From Bradyrhizobium sp. RP6 (GTDB lineage: Bacteria; Pseudomonadota; Alphaproteobacteria; Rhizobiales; Xanthobacteraceae), in the NCBI RefSeq assembly GCF_003837805.1, contig NZ_RQIT01000005.1:186001-250000 (forward strand): a stretch of DNA of 64,000 nt, in the 5' to 3' direction. Made by a program: the position numbers and the translations under genes. Under the pieces are notes generated by a model that did not search any database, was not told the DNA's origin, and saw only the letters and a program-made list of their open reading frames with translations. Below, one piece after another: positions 47,668-57,553 of this stretch (positions are counted from its first letter, which is position 1; each line of letters starts with the position of its first letter).

Positions 47668-48585
47668 TCATGACACCCCGATCCGCTTGATTTCCCAGTG
47701 TAGCTCGATTCCGGAATTTGCCTTCACCCGTTCGCGCACGGTCTCGCCCAGCGTCTCGATATCGTGCGCGGTGGCATCGCCCGTGTTGATCAGGAAATTG
47801 CAGTGCATCTCGGAGACCTGCGCGCCGCCGACGCGCAAGCCGCGGCACCCGGCGGCATCAACCAGCTTCCAGGCGGAATGGCCCGGTGGGTTCTTGAAGG
47901 TGGAGCCGCCGGTCTTCTCGCGGATCGGCTGCGCGGTCTCGCGGTGCGCGTGCACTTCCGCCATGCGTGCGCGGATTGCCTCCGCATCCCTGATCTCGCC
48001 GCGAAAGCGGGCGGAGGTGAAGATGATGGAGGGATCGACGCCGCTGTTGCGGTAGACGAACTTCATGTCCGCGTTGGAGAAGACATGCTTGGTGCCCTCG
48101 CGCCCCACACCCCTCGCCTCGATCAGCACATCCTTGGTCTCGCCGCCATTGGCGCCCGCGTTCATGCGCAGCGCGCCGCCGATCGTGCCGGGAATGCCGA
48201 AGTAGAATTCGAGCCCGCCGATATTGGCGGACGCCGCCACCTCCGCCACACGCTTGTCGAGCGCGGCAGCGCCGGCGGTGACGAGGTCTCCGCTCGCGGT
48301 GGCCTCGCCGAAGCCGCGCGGCGAAAGGCGGATCACGACGCCCGCAATGCCGCCATCGCGCACGATCAGGTTGGAGCCGACGCCGACGACATAGACCGGA
48401 ATGTCGCTGGCGAGACGCGCGAGGAAATAGGCGAGATCGTCTTCGTCCGCGGGCGTGAAAAGCACCTGCGCCGGACCGCCGACGCGAAACCAGGTGAGCT
48501 CGGCCAGCGACTGGTTCGCCAGCAGCCGGCCGCGCAAGTCCGGCATCGCGGCTTTGAGTGAAGGGGTGATGTCGGGGAAGCTCAT
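47668..48585 (-). CDS. murB: UDP-N-acetylenolpyruvoylglucosamine reductase
   Basis: A 305-residue FAD enzyme reducing UDP-GlcNAc-enolpyruvate to UDP-MurNAc with NADPH. The FAD-binding fold has [14 protein letters not shown] (35-48) and [12 protein letters not shown] (68-79); [19 protein letters not shown] follows. The C-terminal domain has a serine in [21 protein letters not shown] that serves as the proton donor, and [16 protein letters not shown]. It is a type II MurB (no loop) of normal length, followed by ddl. Confidence 0.95.
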   Translation of the reverse strand: MSFPDITPSLKAAMPDLRGRLLANQSLAELTWFRVGGPAQVLFTPADEDDLAYFLARLASDIPVYVVGVGSNLIVRDGGIAGVVIRLSPRGFGEATASGDLVTAGAAALDKRVAEVAASANIGGLEFYFGIPGTIGGALRMNAGANGGETKDVLIEARGVGREGTKHVFSNADMKFVYRNSGVDPSIIFTSARFRGEIRDAEAIRARMAEVHAHRETAQPIREKTGGSTFKNPPGHSAWKLVDAAGCRGLRVGGAQVSEMHCNFLINTGDATAHDIETLGETVRERVKANSGIELHWEIKRIGVS

Positions 48586-48656
48586 GGTGCGCCGACCGAC
48601 ATGCGAGCTGCGTTGAGATTGCGTCGCGTAACGTTATCCGCCAGCGCCCGGGGCTT

Positions 48657-48816
48657 ACCCCTCTCCCCAACCCTCCCCCGCAAGCGGGGAGGGAGCCTGA
48701 CCAGCGTGCTCGCCTCACCTGGCATCACAGCTGCAGTCTGAGCCTTTGCGAGAGTGAGGAAGGCACCGGCGGACGGGTTCCCTCCCCCCTTGCGGGGGAG
48801 GGTTAGGGAGAGGGGT
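48657..48816. repeat. Large inverted repeat, family D, in the murC-murB gap
   Basis: Outer arms of 28 bases with one mismatch, 48657-48684 and 48789-48816, containing CCCTCTCCC and CCCTCCCCCGCAAG. Each arm has a local hairpin (CCCCGCAAGCGGGG type). The space between the arms is 104 bases. The CTCTCCCC core matches the hairpin at 6885-6913. Confidence 0.85.
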
Positions 48817-48859
48817 GGCCACACGGGCGGTGATCGACGATGGCTCGACATCCGCTCGC

Positions 48860-50263
48860 TCACCCCAGCGCCTTCAACTGGTTCGGCAGTGCATACGCCC
48901 ATTGCGTGATGTTGCCGGCCCCGAGGCACACGACGAGATCGCCAGGCTTCGCGATCCCTTTGACGATGCCCGCCAGCTCCGATGCCGCCGGCAGCGGGAT
49001 CACCTCGCGATGACCGTGGGCACGCAGGCCGGCGACGAAGTGATCGCGGTCGACGCCCTCGACCGGCGCCTCGCCGGCGGCGTAGACGTCAGCGACGATC
49101 ACCGCATCGGCGTCGTTGAAGCAGGTGCAGAACTCCTCAAACAGGGATTGCAGGCGGGTATAGCGGTGCGGCTGCACCACGGCGATCACCTTGCCGGTGT
49201 AGGAATCGCGCGCCGCTTTCAGCACGGCCGCGATCTCCACGGGGTGATGGCCGTAATCGTCGATGACGGTGACGCCGTTCCATTCGCCGGTCTTGGTGAA
49301 GCGGCGCTTGACGCCTCCGAAGCCTGCGATGGCACTGCGGATCTTGTCGTCGGACACACCGAGCGCGTGAGCGACCGCAATCGCCGCCGTCGCGTTGGAG
49401 GCGTTGTGCCGGCCCGGCATCGGCAGCGCGAGGTCGGCGATCTCGTGCGTGGTGCCTGCCTTGCGGTCGCGGATTACGACCTTGAACTTCGAGCCGCCGC
49501 CTCCCGCGGTGAGATCGACCAGGCGCGCATCGGCCTGCGGATTTTCCCCGTAGGTGATGATGCGGCGGTCCTCGATCCTGCCGACGAGGCTCTGCACCAC
49601 GGGATGATCGATGCACATCACGGCAAAGCCGTAGAACGGCAAGTTCTCGACGAAGTGACGGAAGGCGTCCTGCACGGCATCGAAGGTCTTGAAGTGGTCA
49701 AGATGCTCGGGATCGACGTTGGTGACGATCGCGACATCGGTCGGAAGCTTCAGGAAGGTGCCGTCGCTCTCGTCGGCCTCCACCACCATCCAGTCGCCGG
49801 CACCCAGCCGCGCGTTGGAGCCGTAGGCATTGATGATGCCGCCGTTGATCACGGTGGGATCGAGCCCGCCGGCGTCGAGCAGCGTTGCGACCATCGTGGT
49901 CGTCGTGGTCTTGCCGTGCGTGCCGGCGATGGCGACGCAGCTCTTCAAGCGCATCAGCTCGGCCAGCATCTCGGCGCGGCGCACCACGGGAATGCGCCTC
50001 TCGCGCGCCGCCATCAATTCCGGATTGTCGCGCTTGATCGCGGAGGACACGACCACGACCTCGGCACCGTCGACATTCTCGGCCTTGTGGCCGACCGAAA
50101 CCTTCGCGCCCTTCTTGCGCAGGCGATCGAGGTTGTAATTGTCGGCGGCGTCCGAGCCCTGCACGGCATAGCCGAGATTGACCAGCACCTCGGCGATTCC
50201 GCTCATGCCGATTCCGCCGATCCCGACGAAGTGGATGGGTCCGATCTCGCGCGGCAGTCTCAT
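48860..50263 (-). CDS. murC: UDP-N-acetylmuramate--L-alanine ligase
   Basis: A 467-residue ATP-dependent ligase adding L-Ala to UDP-MurNAc. The N-terminal UDP-binding loop is [12 protein letters not shown] (11-22); the ATP loop [10 protein letters not shown] lies near 113-122; [13 protein letters not shown] near residue 345 holds the substrate-binding residues. GAGGAGACAGT precedes the ATG at 50263, favouring it over the in-frame start at 50284. Gaps on both sides carry repeat elements. Confidence 0.96.
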   Translation of the reverse strand: MRLPREIGPIHFVGIGGIGMSGIAEVLVNLGYAVQGSDAADNYNLDRLRKKGAKVSVGHKAENVDGAEVVVVSSAIKRDNPELMAARERRIPVVRRAEMLAELMRLKSCVAIAGTHGKTTTTTMVATLLDAGGLDPTVINGGIINAYGSNARLGAGDWMVVEADESDGTFLKLPTDVAIVTNVDPEHLDHFKTFDAVQDAFRHFVENLPFYGFAVMCIDHPVVQSLVGRIEDRRIITYGENPQADARLVDLTAGGGGSKFKVVIRDRKAGTTHEIADLALPMPGRHNASNATAAIAVAHALGVSDDKIRSAIAGFGGVKRRFTKTGEWNGVTVIDDYGHHPVEIAAVLKAARDSYTGKVIAVVQPHRYTRLQSLFEEFCTCFNDADAVIVADVYAAGEAPVEGVDRDHFVAGLRAHGHREVIPLPAASELAGIVKGIAKPGDLVVCLGAGNITQWAYALPNQLKALG

Positions 50264-50320
50264 ACTGTCTCCTCGACGTCGCAAAGCCTGAGATTCAAAT
50301 CAGCCTGCGTCGACTATTGG

Positions 50321-50342
50321 ATGCCCCGCTTTCGCGGGGCAT
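50321..50342. repeat. Short palindrome, family C, upstream of murC
   Basis: A perfect nine-bp stem ATGCCCCGC (50321-50329) with GCGGGGCAT (50334-50342) and a TTTC loop. It is 58 bases ahead of the murC start and next to the family B element at 50360. Confidence 0.75.
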
Positions 50343-50359
50343 GACAAGGGGCATTTTTG

Positions 50360-50443
50360 GTCACTCCGGGGCGCTCGCATCGCGAGCGAACCCGGAATCT
50401 CGAGGTTCCGGATCGGTCCGCGTCGCGGCCCGTCCGGAATGAC
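50360..50443. repeat. Intergenic palindromic repeat, family B, in the murG-murC gap
   Basis: Ends GTCACTCCGGGGCG and CGTCCGGAATGAC, with an inner GCTCGC-ATC-GCGAGC hairpin and the shared CCCGGAATCTCGAG. With the family C hairpin it fills most of the 185-base murG-murC gap. Confidence 0.8.
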
Positions 50444-50448
50444 GGGTG

Positions 50449-51549
50449 CTACACGCCCGCGACCTTGACCACGAGATCCGCCAGACGCTCGGCCGCATCG
50501 AGCCGCCCCACCCCCTTCGCGGCCGCGGCCATGGCGGTAAGGCGCGCCGGCTCAGCGGCCAGGCCGGAGATTTCGGCGGCAAGGCGGTCGGAGGTGAACT
50601 CGGTCTGCGGGATACGGATCGCGCCGTCGACCTTGACCAGCACGCCGGCATTGGCGAACTGGTCCTGGTCGATCGAGCCGGGCAGCGGCACCAGGATGGA
50701 GGGCCGGCCGATCGCCGCGAGCTCGGCGACGGTGCCCGCGCCGGAGCGCGACACCACGAGATGGTTGGAGGCGAGCCGCGCCGGCAGATCGGTGAAGAAC
50801 GGCGCGAGCTCTACCTTGATCTTGAGCCTGTCGTAGACTGTGCGCACGCGGCTCATGTCCTCTTCGCGCACCTGCTGGGTGAGGACGAGGCGGCTCCATA
50901 ACGCGGGCTCGAGCCGCTCGATCGCGCCCGGCACGATATCGGCCATGATGCGCGCGCCCTGGCTGCCGCCGACGACGAGCAGGCGCAGCGGACCATTCAC
51001 CTCGGGGGGGCTATATTTCACCGCAGCGGCGGCGAGAACCGCCGGCCGCATCGGCGTGCCGACGGTCGTGGTCTTGGCCGACAGCGCCGGATCGCGATCG
51101 AGGACGCCGGGCAAGGACGTTGCGATGGCGCGGACGCGGCCCGACAGAAACCGGTTGGCACGGCCGAGCACCGCATTGGCGTCGTGGATGATGCCGGGCA
51201 CGCCGGCGAATTTCGCAGCGACCAGCGGCGGCAGCGTCGGATAGCCGCCGAAGCCGACGACGGCGACCGGCTTGAGCCGCTTGATCAGGAGGTAGGCGGA
51301 GAGCGTGCCCGCGGCGAGCGTGAGGCCGGCATAGGCGAGCTGCAACGGATTGCGGCCGCGCGCCGTCTCGCTTCTGACGACGTCGATCATGTCCTTGCTG
51401 AACAGCCCGCTGTAGCGCAGCGCGCGCTCGTCCGTGACGAGGCGGACGCGAAAGCCGCGCCGGATCAATTCGACGCCGAGCGCCTCGGCCGGAAACAGAT
51501 GGCCGCCGGTGCCGCCCGCGGCGAGAAGAATCAGGGGGGACGTGTCCAT
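50449..51549 (-). CDS. murG: Lipid II synthase MurG (GlcNAc transferase)
   Basis: A 366-residue glycosyltransferase adding GlcNAc to lipid I at the cytoplasmic face. The N-terminal Gly-rich loop AAGGTGGHLFPAEAL is at 10-24, the acceptor loop VVGFGGYPTLPPLVAA near 98-113, and the donor-binding domain has LVVGGSQGARIM and SRSGAGTVAELAAIGRPSILVPLPGSIDQDQ in two stretches of the C-terminal half. The length is normal. It lies downstream of ftsW with a family E repeat between. Confidence 0.96.
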   Translation of the reverse strand: MDTSPLILLAAGGTGGHLFPAEALGVELIRRGFRVRLVTDERALRYSGLFSKDMIDVVRSETARGRNPLQLAYAGLTLAAGTLSAYLLIKRLKPVAVVGFGGYPTLPPLVAAKFAGVPGIIHDANAVLGRANRFLSGRVRAIATSLPGVLDRDPALSAKTTTVGTPMRPAVLAAAAVKYSPPEVNGPLRLLVVGGSQGARIMADIVPGAIERLEPALWSRLVLTQQVREEDMSRVRTVYDRLKIKVELAPFFTDLPARLASNHLVVSRSGAGTVAELAAIGRPSILVPLPGSIDQDQFANAGVLVKVDGAIRIPQTEFTSDRLAAEISGLAAEPARLTAMAAAAKGVGRLDAAERLADLVVKVAGV

Positions 51550-51574
51550 GGTGGGAGTTTTACAGGGTCTTAGT

Positions 51575-51656
51575 CGTCATTGCGAGCGAAGCGAAGCAAT
51601 CCCTCCGCAGGGACAGCCCTGGATTGCTTCGTCGCTTCGCTGCGCTCGCAATGACG
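51575..51656. repeat. Inverted repeat, family E, in the ftsW-murG gap
   Basis: Left arm CGTCATTGCGAGCGAAGCG (from 51575) and AAGCAATCC face right-arm GGATTGCTTCG and CGCTCGCAATGACG (ending 51656). Central loop region is about 18 bases with an inner CCCTCCGCAGGG. It ends two bases before the ftsW stop codon on the minus strand. Confidence 0.85.
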
Positions 51657-51658
51657 GG

Positions 51659-52810
51659 TTACGCGTAGCTGCGCATCGCCTCGGCATGGCCGCTCGCTTC
51701 GACCTCGGTGCGCGGGCGCAGCCGCGTCAGCGCCAGCATCATGCCGACACCATAGGCCAGCGACACGATCGAGGAGCCGCCATAGGAGATGAACGGCAGC
51801 GTCATGCCCTTGGCGGGAATGAGCTGGAGGTTGACCGACATGTTGATCGCGGCCTGCACGCCGAACAGGATCGCGAGGCCCGAGGCCGCGAAGCGCGAGA
51901 ACATGTCCTCATTGGCGTAGGCCCGCGACAGCGTGCGGATGACGACGAAAGCGAACAGCGCCAGCATCGCAAGGCACAGGATGATGCCGAACTCCTCGGC
52001 GGCGACTGCGAACACGAAATCGGTGTGGCTGTCCGGCAGGCTGCGCTTGGCGATGCCCTCGCCCGGTCCGAGCCCGAACCAGCCGCCATTATAGAAGGCC
52101 TCCATCGCGGTATCGACCTGGAAGGTGTCGCCCGAGGCCGGATTCATGAAGCGCCTGATGCGGCCGGCAACGTGCGGGACGAACAGATAGGCGCTGAACA
52201 GGCCGGCGGCACCGAGACCTGCGAGACCGAACACCCAGATCATCCGCATGCCCGCGATGAAGAACAGCGAGCCCCACACCATCAGGATCAGCATGGTCTG
52301 GCCGAAATCCGGCTCCATCACCAGCAGCGCGACCAGCATCAGGAGCAGCACCACAGCCATCGAGGTCGCCGGCATCTCCGGCCGTCTGGTCGACTCCGCG
52401 AACAGCCAGGCGGCGATGACGACGAACGACGGCTTTGCGATTTCGGAGGCCTGGATGTTGACGCCGAGCAGCGTGATCCAGCGCCGCGAGCCCTTCACCT
52501 CAGGACCGATCGCGAGCGTGAGCACGATCAGGATGATGCTGATCGCGAAGATGGTGAGCGCGCTCCGCCGGATGGCACGCGGCGACAGGAAGGACACGCC
52601 GATGAGCACGATGCAGGACGGCACCAGGAACAACACGTGGCGGCTGAAGAAATGGAAGGGATCGAGCCCGATGCGGGTCGCCACCGGCGGGCTCGCCGCC
52701 AGCGACAGGATCACCCCGGTCAGCATCAAGGCCAGGATGGCGCCCATCAGCGGCTTGTCGACGGTCCACCACCACTCGGAAAAGGGGGTGCGTTCTTCAC
52801 GGGAGAGCAT
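51659..52810 (-). CDS. ftsW: Peptidoglycan glycosyltransferase FtsW (SEDS family)
   Basis: A 383-residue SEDS polymerase with ten membrane helices that makes septal glycan strands with FtsI. The EVKGSRRWITLLGVNIQASEIAKP stretch lies in two parts near 105-125 and includes the conserved Gly-Ser-Arg-Arg-Trp; EFGIILCLAMLALF and LPFISYGGSS near the C-terminus are SEDS signatures. Family residues such as Asp in SHTDFVFAVAAEE, the catalytic-region motif, are present. It is normally directly downstream of murD; here a small gene intervenes. Confidence 0.95.
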   Translation of the reverse strand: MLSREERTPFSEWWWTVDKPLMGAILALMLTGVILSLAASPPVATRIGLDPFHFFSRHVLFLVPSCIVLIGVSFLSPRAIRRSALTIFAISIILIVLTLAIGPEVKGSRRWITLLGVNIQASEIAKPSFVVIAAWLFAESTRRPEMPATSMAVVLLLMLVALLVMEPDFGQTMLILMVWGSLFFIAGMRMIWVFGLAGLGAAGLFSAYLFVPHVAGRIRRFMNPASGDTFQVDTAMEAFYNGGWFGLGPGEGIAKRSLPDSHTDFVFAVAAEEFGIILCLAMLALFAFVVIRTLSRAYANEDMFSRFAASGLAILFGVQAAINMSVNLQLIPAKGMTLPFISYGGSSIVSLAYGVGMMLALTRLRPRTEVEASGHAEAMRSYA

Positions 52811-52901
52811 GGGCGGCCGCTTTCGGACAGAGGTCCGTCCATTGGTCGCCGAGGTTGGTTACCGGGGGGTTAAGAAGATTGATCAAGTTGTGGAGAGGCC
52901 C

Positions 52902-53066
52902 GTGCCCCGGACGCAGCGCAGCGTGCCCCTGGCGATGCGAAACATCGTCCAGTGCGGCATGGTGCGCTGCAAAGCCGGAGCCCATATCGCGGCAGTGTAT
53001 CGTGTAGCGGTCTGGGTCCCGGCTCTGCGGAGCGTCACTTCGTGCCGCACCGCGTCCGGGACACGA
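52902..53066. repeat. Intergenic palindromic repeat, family A, copy 4
   Basis: Ends GTGCCCCGGACGCAGCGC and GCGTCCGGGACACGAG; GGGTCCCGGCTCTGCGG is the right inner arm. It extends from upstream of ftsW to five bases before the stop codon of the small membrane protein gene. Confidence 0.85.
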
Positions 53067-53071
53067 GCGCC

Positions 53072-53476
53072 CTATTCGTAGTTGATCGCAACGTCTCCCG
53101 CGCGCTGATCGCGCTTGTAGATCTGATCTGGCCCGGGGATGAACCCGATCCTGACCGCGCGCTCACTGCTCCACGCGACGACAACATCAAGGTGCCCGCG
53201 CAGGCTGACGAAAGTCGGCGTGCTCTCCGGCGAGAACGTCCGGCCGCGCGCCAGGATGCTGGCTTGCGTGCTGTCGGGCACCGTCGCGCCGCACGACTTC
53301 CAGACCACGACAACCAACTGGCTACCGCTTGGCGAGGCGAATGCGCGTTGGCGAACGATGCGGCATGCGCCGAATCCAGTCATGACACTGTCGACGATGA
53401 CAACGAAGATAAAACCCGCGACGACCGGGACAGCAAGCGCAGCGACGACAAGTCCGATCCAGCGTCGCCGCGACAT
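53072..53476 (-). CDS. Hypothetical membrane-anchored protein in the dcw cluster
   Basis: A 134-residue protein that starts MSRRRWIGLVVAALAVPVVA, a basic N-terminus followed by one hydrophobic segment (about 7-30), then a small soluble domain with two Cys (GACRIV, WKSCGA) and the final IYKRDQRAGDV. It would be anchored in the inner membrane with the domain outside. It follows murD directly: the murD stop ends three bases before the ATG, and an in-frame GTG at 53482 overlaps it, so co-translation is plausible. No dcw cluster known to me has a gene of this type here. A role in division or wall synthesis is possible but unproven. Confidence 0.65.
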   Translation of the reverse strand: MSRRRWIGLVVAALAVPVVAGFIFVVIVDSVMTGFGACRIVRQRAFASPSGSQLVVVVWKSCGATVPDSTQASILARGRTFSPESTPTFVSLRGHLDVVVAWSSERAVRIGFIPGPDQIYKRDQRAGDVAINYE

Positions 53477-53478
53477 TC

Positions 53479-54876
53479 TCACACCACCGGCTTCACGCCC
53501 GGCAGCGCCTGCACCAGTTCGCGGAACCTGGTGCCGCGGATTTCGAAATTGCGGTACTGGTCGAAGGAGGCGCAGGCCGGTGACAGCAGTACGACCGCAT
53601 CGCTAAGACCTGATGCCTCCGCATCGCGCGCGGCATGCTCGACGGCGACGTCGAGGGTCTGGCTGATCTCATGCGCGACCGCGCCCAGCGTTCCCGAAAA
53701 TTCCTGCGCGGCCTCGCCGATCAGATAGGCTTTTCGGATGCGCGGGAAGAAACCCGTCAAACTCGTGATGCCGCCGGCCTTCGGCTTGCCGCCGGCGATC
53801 CAGAAGATGTCGGCAAACGACGACAGCGCATGCGCGGTCGCGTCGGCATTGGTGCCCTTGGAGTCATTGACGAACAGCACGTTGCCGCGGCGGCCGACCT
53901 GCTCCATGCGGTGGGCAAGGCCGGGAAAGCTGCGCAGGCCGTTCTGTAACACATCGAGGCTGATGCCCATGGCGAGCGCGGCGGCGGCGGCGCACGCCGC
54001 GTTCTGCGCGTTGTGCAGGCCGCGCAGCGAGCCGATGCCGCCGAGCGCGGCGACCTCGCTGCGGGCGCCGCCCGAGGCGCGCACGATGTTGCCATGCTCG
54101 ACATAGATGCCGGAGGCGAGCGGGTTTTTGACGGAAATGCGCATCACGTTCTTGCCGGCGCGGTCGAGCCGGTCGGCGACATCACGGCTATAGCCGTCGT
54201 CGACACCGACGATCGAGGTGCCGCCCGCCTGCACACCAGCGACGAGGCGCTCCTTTACCGCTGCGTAGTGCTCGATCGTACCATGCCGGTCGATATGGTC
54301 CTCGCTGACATTGAGCAGGATGCCGACGGAGGGATCGAGCGAGGGCGTGAGGTCGATCTGGTAGGACGACATCTCGATGACGTGGACACGGCCCATGCGC
54401 GGCGGCTCCAGCGACAGGATCGCGGTGCCGATATTACCGCCCATCTGGGTGTCGTAGCCGGCGACTTTCGTCAGGTGCGCGATCAGCGCCGTCGTGGTCG
54501 ACTTGCCGTTGGTGCCGGTGATGGCGACGAACGGCGCGTCGGGTGCGTGGCGGCGCCGCTCGCGGCAGAACAGCTCGATGTCGCCGATCACCTCGACGCC
54601 CGCTTCGCGCGCCTTCAGCGCGCTCCAATGCGGCACCGGATGCGTCAGCGGCACGCCGGGCGCGAGCACGAGCGCGGCGAAATTCGCCCAGGAGACGTTG
54701 CGCAGATCGGCGGTGATGAAGCCGGCCTGCGCGGCTTTGGCGACGTTCTCGGCATTGTCGTCGGCGGCGATCACCTCGGCGCCGCCCGCCTTCAGCGCGT
54801 GGCAGGAGGCGAGCCCCGAGCCGCCGAGGCCGAACACCGCGACGCTCTTGCCGGCGAAGGATGTAATCGGGATCAT
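53479..54876 (-). CDS. murD: UDP-N-acetylmuramoyl-L-alanine--D-glutamate ligase
   Basis: A 465-residue ATP-dependent ligase adding D-Glu. The N-terminal UDP fold has [13 protein letters not shown] (12-24), the ATP loop [13 protein letters not shown] at 120-132, [11 protein letters not shown] lies in the central domain and [18 protein letters not shown] in the C-terminal part. The length is usual. It precedes the small membrane protein gene and then ftsW in transcription order. Confidence 0.96.
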   Translation of the reverse strand: MIPITSFAGKSVAVFGLGGSGLASCHALKAGGAEVIAADDNAENVAKAAQAGFITADLRNVSWANFAALVLAPGVPLTHPVPHWSALKAREAGVEVIGDIELFCRERRRHAPDAPFVAITGTNGKSTTTALIAHLTKVAGYDTQMGGNIGTAILSLEPPRMGRVHVIEMSSYQIDLTPSLDPSVGILLNVSEDHIDRHGTIEHYAAVKERLVAGVQAGGTSIVGVDDGYSRDVADRLDRAGKNVMRISVKNPLASGIYVEHGNIVRASGGARSEVAALGGIGSLRGLHNAQNAACAAAAALAMGISLDVLQNGLRSFPGLAHRMEQVGRRGNVLFVNDSKGTNADATAHALSSFADIFWIAGGKPKAGGITSLTGFFPRIRKAYLIGEAAQEFSGTLGAVAHEISQTLDVAVEHAARDAEASGLSDAVVLLSPACASFDQYRNFEIRGTRFRELVQALPGVKPVV

Positions 54877-54886
54877 CGCGAGACCA

Positions 54887-55990
54887 TCACCGCAGCTTCA
54901 GCGTCGAGAGGCCGGCCAGCGCCAGCATCACCGAGATGATCCAGAAACGGATCACGATCTGCGGCTCGGTCCAGCCGAGCTGCTCGAAATGATGATGGAT
55001 CGGCGCCATCCGGAAGATGCGTTTGCCGGTGAGCTTGAACGACACCACCTGGACGATGACCGAGACCGCCTCCAGCACGAACAGGCCGCCGATCACCGCG
55101 AGCACGATCTCGTGCTTCACCGCGACCGCGATCGCACCGAGCATGCCGCCGAGGGCGAGCGAGCCGGTGTCGCCCATGAAGATCGAGGCCGGCGGGGCGT
55201 TGAACCAGAGGAAGCCGAGGCCGGCGCCCAGCAGCGCGCCGCAGAGCACCGCGAGCTCGCCGGTGCCGGCGACATATTTGATCTGGAGATAGTCGGCGAA
55301 CACGGCGTTGCCGGCGAGGTAGGCGATCATCGCAAAGCTCGCGGTCGCGATCATCACCGGTACGATTGCCAAGCCATCGAGGCCATCGGTGAGGTTCACG
55401 GCATTGCCGGCGCCGACGATGACGAAGGCGCCGAACACCACAAAGAACCAGCCGAAATGCAGCACGGTGTCCTTGAGGAACGGGATCGTCAGCGCGGTCG
55501 AGGCGGGATCGCGGTTCAGCCGCACCAGCGCGTAGCAGGCAACCAGCGCGATAACCGCCTCGATCAGAAGGCGAAGCTTGCTGCCGAACCCGGTCGTGGT
55601 CTGCTTGGTCACCTTGAGGTAATCGTCATAGAAGCCGACGAAGCCGAAGCCGAGCGTCACCGCCAGCACGATCCAGACATAGGGGTTGAGCGGATTGGCC
55701 CACAGCACCGTGCCGACGGTGAGGCCGGACAGGATCATCAGCCCGCCCATGGTGGGCGTGCCCTTCTTGGCGAGATGCGATTGCGGGCCGTCGAGGCGGA
55801 TCGGCTGGCCCTTGCCCTGACGGATGCGCAGATGGTCGATGATCCAGGGCCCGAACAGGAACACGAACAGCGCGCCGGTCACGACTGCGCCGCCGGTGCG
55901 GAAGGTGATGTAGCGGAAGACGTTGAAGAAGGTGCGAACGGCACCGAATCCCGGAAATGTGTTGGAAAGCTCGATCAACCAGTAAAACAT
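54887..55990 (-). CDS. mraY: Phospho-N-acetylmuramoyl-pentapeptide transferase
   Basis: A 367-residue ten-helix membrane enzyme that makes lipid I from UDP-MurNAc-pentapeptide and undecaprenyl phosphate. Conserved stretches are [13 protein letters not shown] (75-87), [11 protein letters not shown] (120-130) with the two Asp, [10 protein letters not shown] in the middle and [13 protein letters not shown] near the C-terminus. The length is normal. It is ten bases upstream of murD. Confidence 0.97.
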   Translation of the reverse strand: MFYWLIELSNTFPGFGAVRTFFNVFRYITFRTGGAVVTGALFVFLFGPWIIDHLRIRQGKGQPIRLDGPQSHLAKKGTPTMGGLMILSGLTVGTVLWANPLNPYVWIVLAVTLGFGFVGFYDDYLKVTKQTTTGFGSKLRLLIEAVIALVACYALVRLNRDPASTALTIPFLKDTVLHFGWFFVVFGAFVIVGAGNAVNLTDGLDGLAIVPVMIATASFAMIAYLAGNAVFADYLQIKYVAGTGELAVLCGALLGAGLGFLWFNAPPASIFMGDTGSLALGGMLGAIAVAVKHEIVLAVIGGLFVLEAVSVIVQVVSFKLTGKRIFRMAPIHHHFEQLGWTEPQIVIRFWIISVMLALAGLSTLKLR

Positions 55991-56000
55991 TCAGACGGTC

Positions 56001-56075
56001 CTATGGCGCCTTTGCACACGCAGCCTTGGCCTTGTTCTTGGCCTTTATCTTGGCCTCAACGTGCCTCACGGGCAT
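56001..56075 (-). CDS. Possible Lys/Ala-rich microprotein between murF and mraY
   Basis: A 24-codon frame starting at ATG 56075 and ending at TAG 56001, ten bases before the mraY start codon. The product begins MPVRHVEAKIKAKNKAKA and is rich in Lys and Ala. The DNA shows three 12-base units each beginning CTTGGCC on the plus strand (56025-56060). No clear ribosome binding site is visible. It may be an accident of the tandem repeat. Confidence 0.25.
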   Translation of the reverse strand: MPVRHVEAKIKAKNKAKAACAKAP

Positions 56076-56170
56076 TCGCTGGTTTTCGTCATGGCTCGCG
56101 CGACCTCTGGGAAAACGGACGGCTTCGCGCCACAAAGGGTGAGATTCGGGAACAGCGCCTTCCAAGCAGT

Positions 56171-57553
56171 TTACGCCTTCGCCTGCAAGGCGGCCACCAG
56201 CCCCGGCACAAACTTGTTGACCCAGAACATCTTCTTGCTGCCCTTGACAACCACGACATCCCCTGCCTTCAGCAGGCCCGCAACCTCGCTCGGCTTCAAC
56301 GTGGCGGGATCATCGTGCCAGCCAAGGCCCTTGCCTGATGGCAGCACGTCATAGAGATGGCGCATCAAGGGACCGACGCAGTAGACGCCGTCGATGCCTT
56401 CGAGATATTTGGCAAGGCCGGTGTGATAGTTCGGGGCGTCCTCGCCCAGCTCGAGCATGTCGCCGAGAACCGCGATGCGGCGGCCATCACTCACGTGGCG
56501 CGCCTGGAGGCTTTGCAGCGCAGCCGCCACGCTGGCCGGATTGCCGTTGAAGCTGTCGTCGATTACGGTGATATCGCCGACCGCCTGCTCGACGCCGCGG
56601 CCGGTCATGATGCCGACGCGGTCGAGCTTGATCGCGAGCGTCGCGACGTCGAGATGCGCAGCATGAACCGCGGCGAGCGCGGCCAGCGCATTGTGCACCC
56701 GGTGCGGCGCGCCAGGGGTGAGGCTGAAGGCGATCTCCTTCCTGCCGATTGCGGCCACGATCTGCCAGCTCTCGCCGTGGGGCGCATGCGCAACCTCGTG
56801 CACCTCGGCATGCTCGCCGCCGAAGCGCACGACCTTGCCCTTCCATTCGGGCGCCTTGATCCCGGCCGGCAGCACCAGCACACCATTCTCGGGCAGGCCG
56901 AGCGCGATCGATACCTTCTCGCGCCGGATGGCTTCCAGCGAGCCGAGCTTTTCCAGATGCACGGGCTGCACGTTGACGACGAGCGCGACCGTCGGCCGCG
57001 TCAATTCGCTGAGCCGCGCGATCTCTCCCTGCTGGTTCATGCCCATCTCGACGACCCAGAGGCTGGCATCCCGCCTGGCATTGCACAGCGTCAGCGGCAC
57101 GCCCCAGAAATTGTTGAAGCTCGACGGGCTCGCATAGGCGTTCGGATAGGCGGCGAGAAATTCCTTGGTGCTGGTCTTGCCCGCGCTTCCGGTGAGTCCG
57201 ATCACCGGCCCATGGAAGCGCGCGCGTGTGGCACGTGCAAGGCCCCAGAGGCCGTCGATCAGCGTGTCCTTGACGACGATCTGCGGGATGCGGATGCCTG
57301 CGATCTCGTGCGGCACGATCATCGCCACCGCGCCAGAAGCCTCCGCCTTGTCCGCGAACTCCCAGCCGTCGCGCGCGCTGGCGAAGGCCGAGACGAAGCC
57401 GCCGCTCGGCGTGCCGCTGAGCGCGACGAACAGGCTGCCCGGCTTCACCAGCCGGCTGTCCTGCGTGACAAAGTCGATTCCCGTGTCCGGGAATGATCCG
57501 GTGACACCCAGCGCACGCGCGACTTCGGCAACCGTCCATATTGGCGCGCTCAT
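56171..57553 (-). CDS. murF: UDP-MurNAc-tripeptide--D-alanyl-D-alanine ligase
   Basis: A 460-residue ATP-dependent ligase attaching D-Ala-D-Ala. The ATP loop LTGSAGKTSTKEFLAAY is at 120-136; central NVQPVHLEKLGSLEAI and IDDSFNGNPASVAAAL near residue 330, the family's C-terminal domain marker, are present. Its start overlaps the murE stop by four bases. The murF-mraY gap is 180 bases. Confidence 0.95.
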   Translation of the reverse strand: MSAPIWTVAEVARALGVTGSFPDTGIDFVTQDSRLVKPGSLFVALSGTPSGGFVSAFASARDGWEFADKAEASGAVAMIVPHEIAGIRIPQIVVKDTLIDGLWGLARATRARFHGPVIGLTGSAGKTSTKEFLAAYPNAYASPSSFNNFWGVPLTLCNARRDASLWVVEMGMNQQGEIARLSELTRPTVALVVNVQPVHLEKLGSLEAIRREKVSIALGLPENGVLVLPAGIKAPEWKGKVVRFGGEHAEVHEVAHAPHGESWQIVAAIGRKEIAFSLTPGAPHRVHNALAALAAVHAAHLDVATLAIKLDRVGIMTGRGVEQAVGDITVIDDSFNGNPASVAAALQSLQARHVSDGRRIAVLGDMLELGEDAPNYHTGLAKYLEGIDGVYCVGPLMRHLYDVLPSGKGLGWHDDPATLKPSEVAGLLKAGDVVVVKGSKKMFWVNKFVPGLVAALQAKA

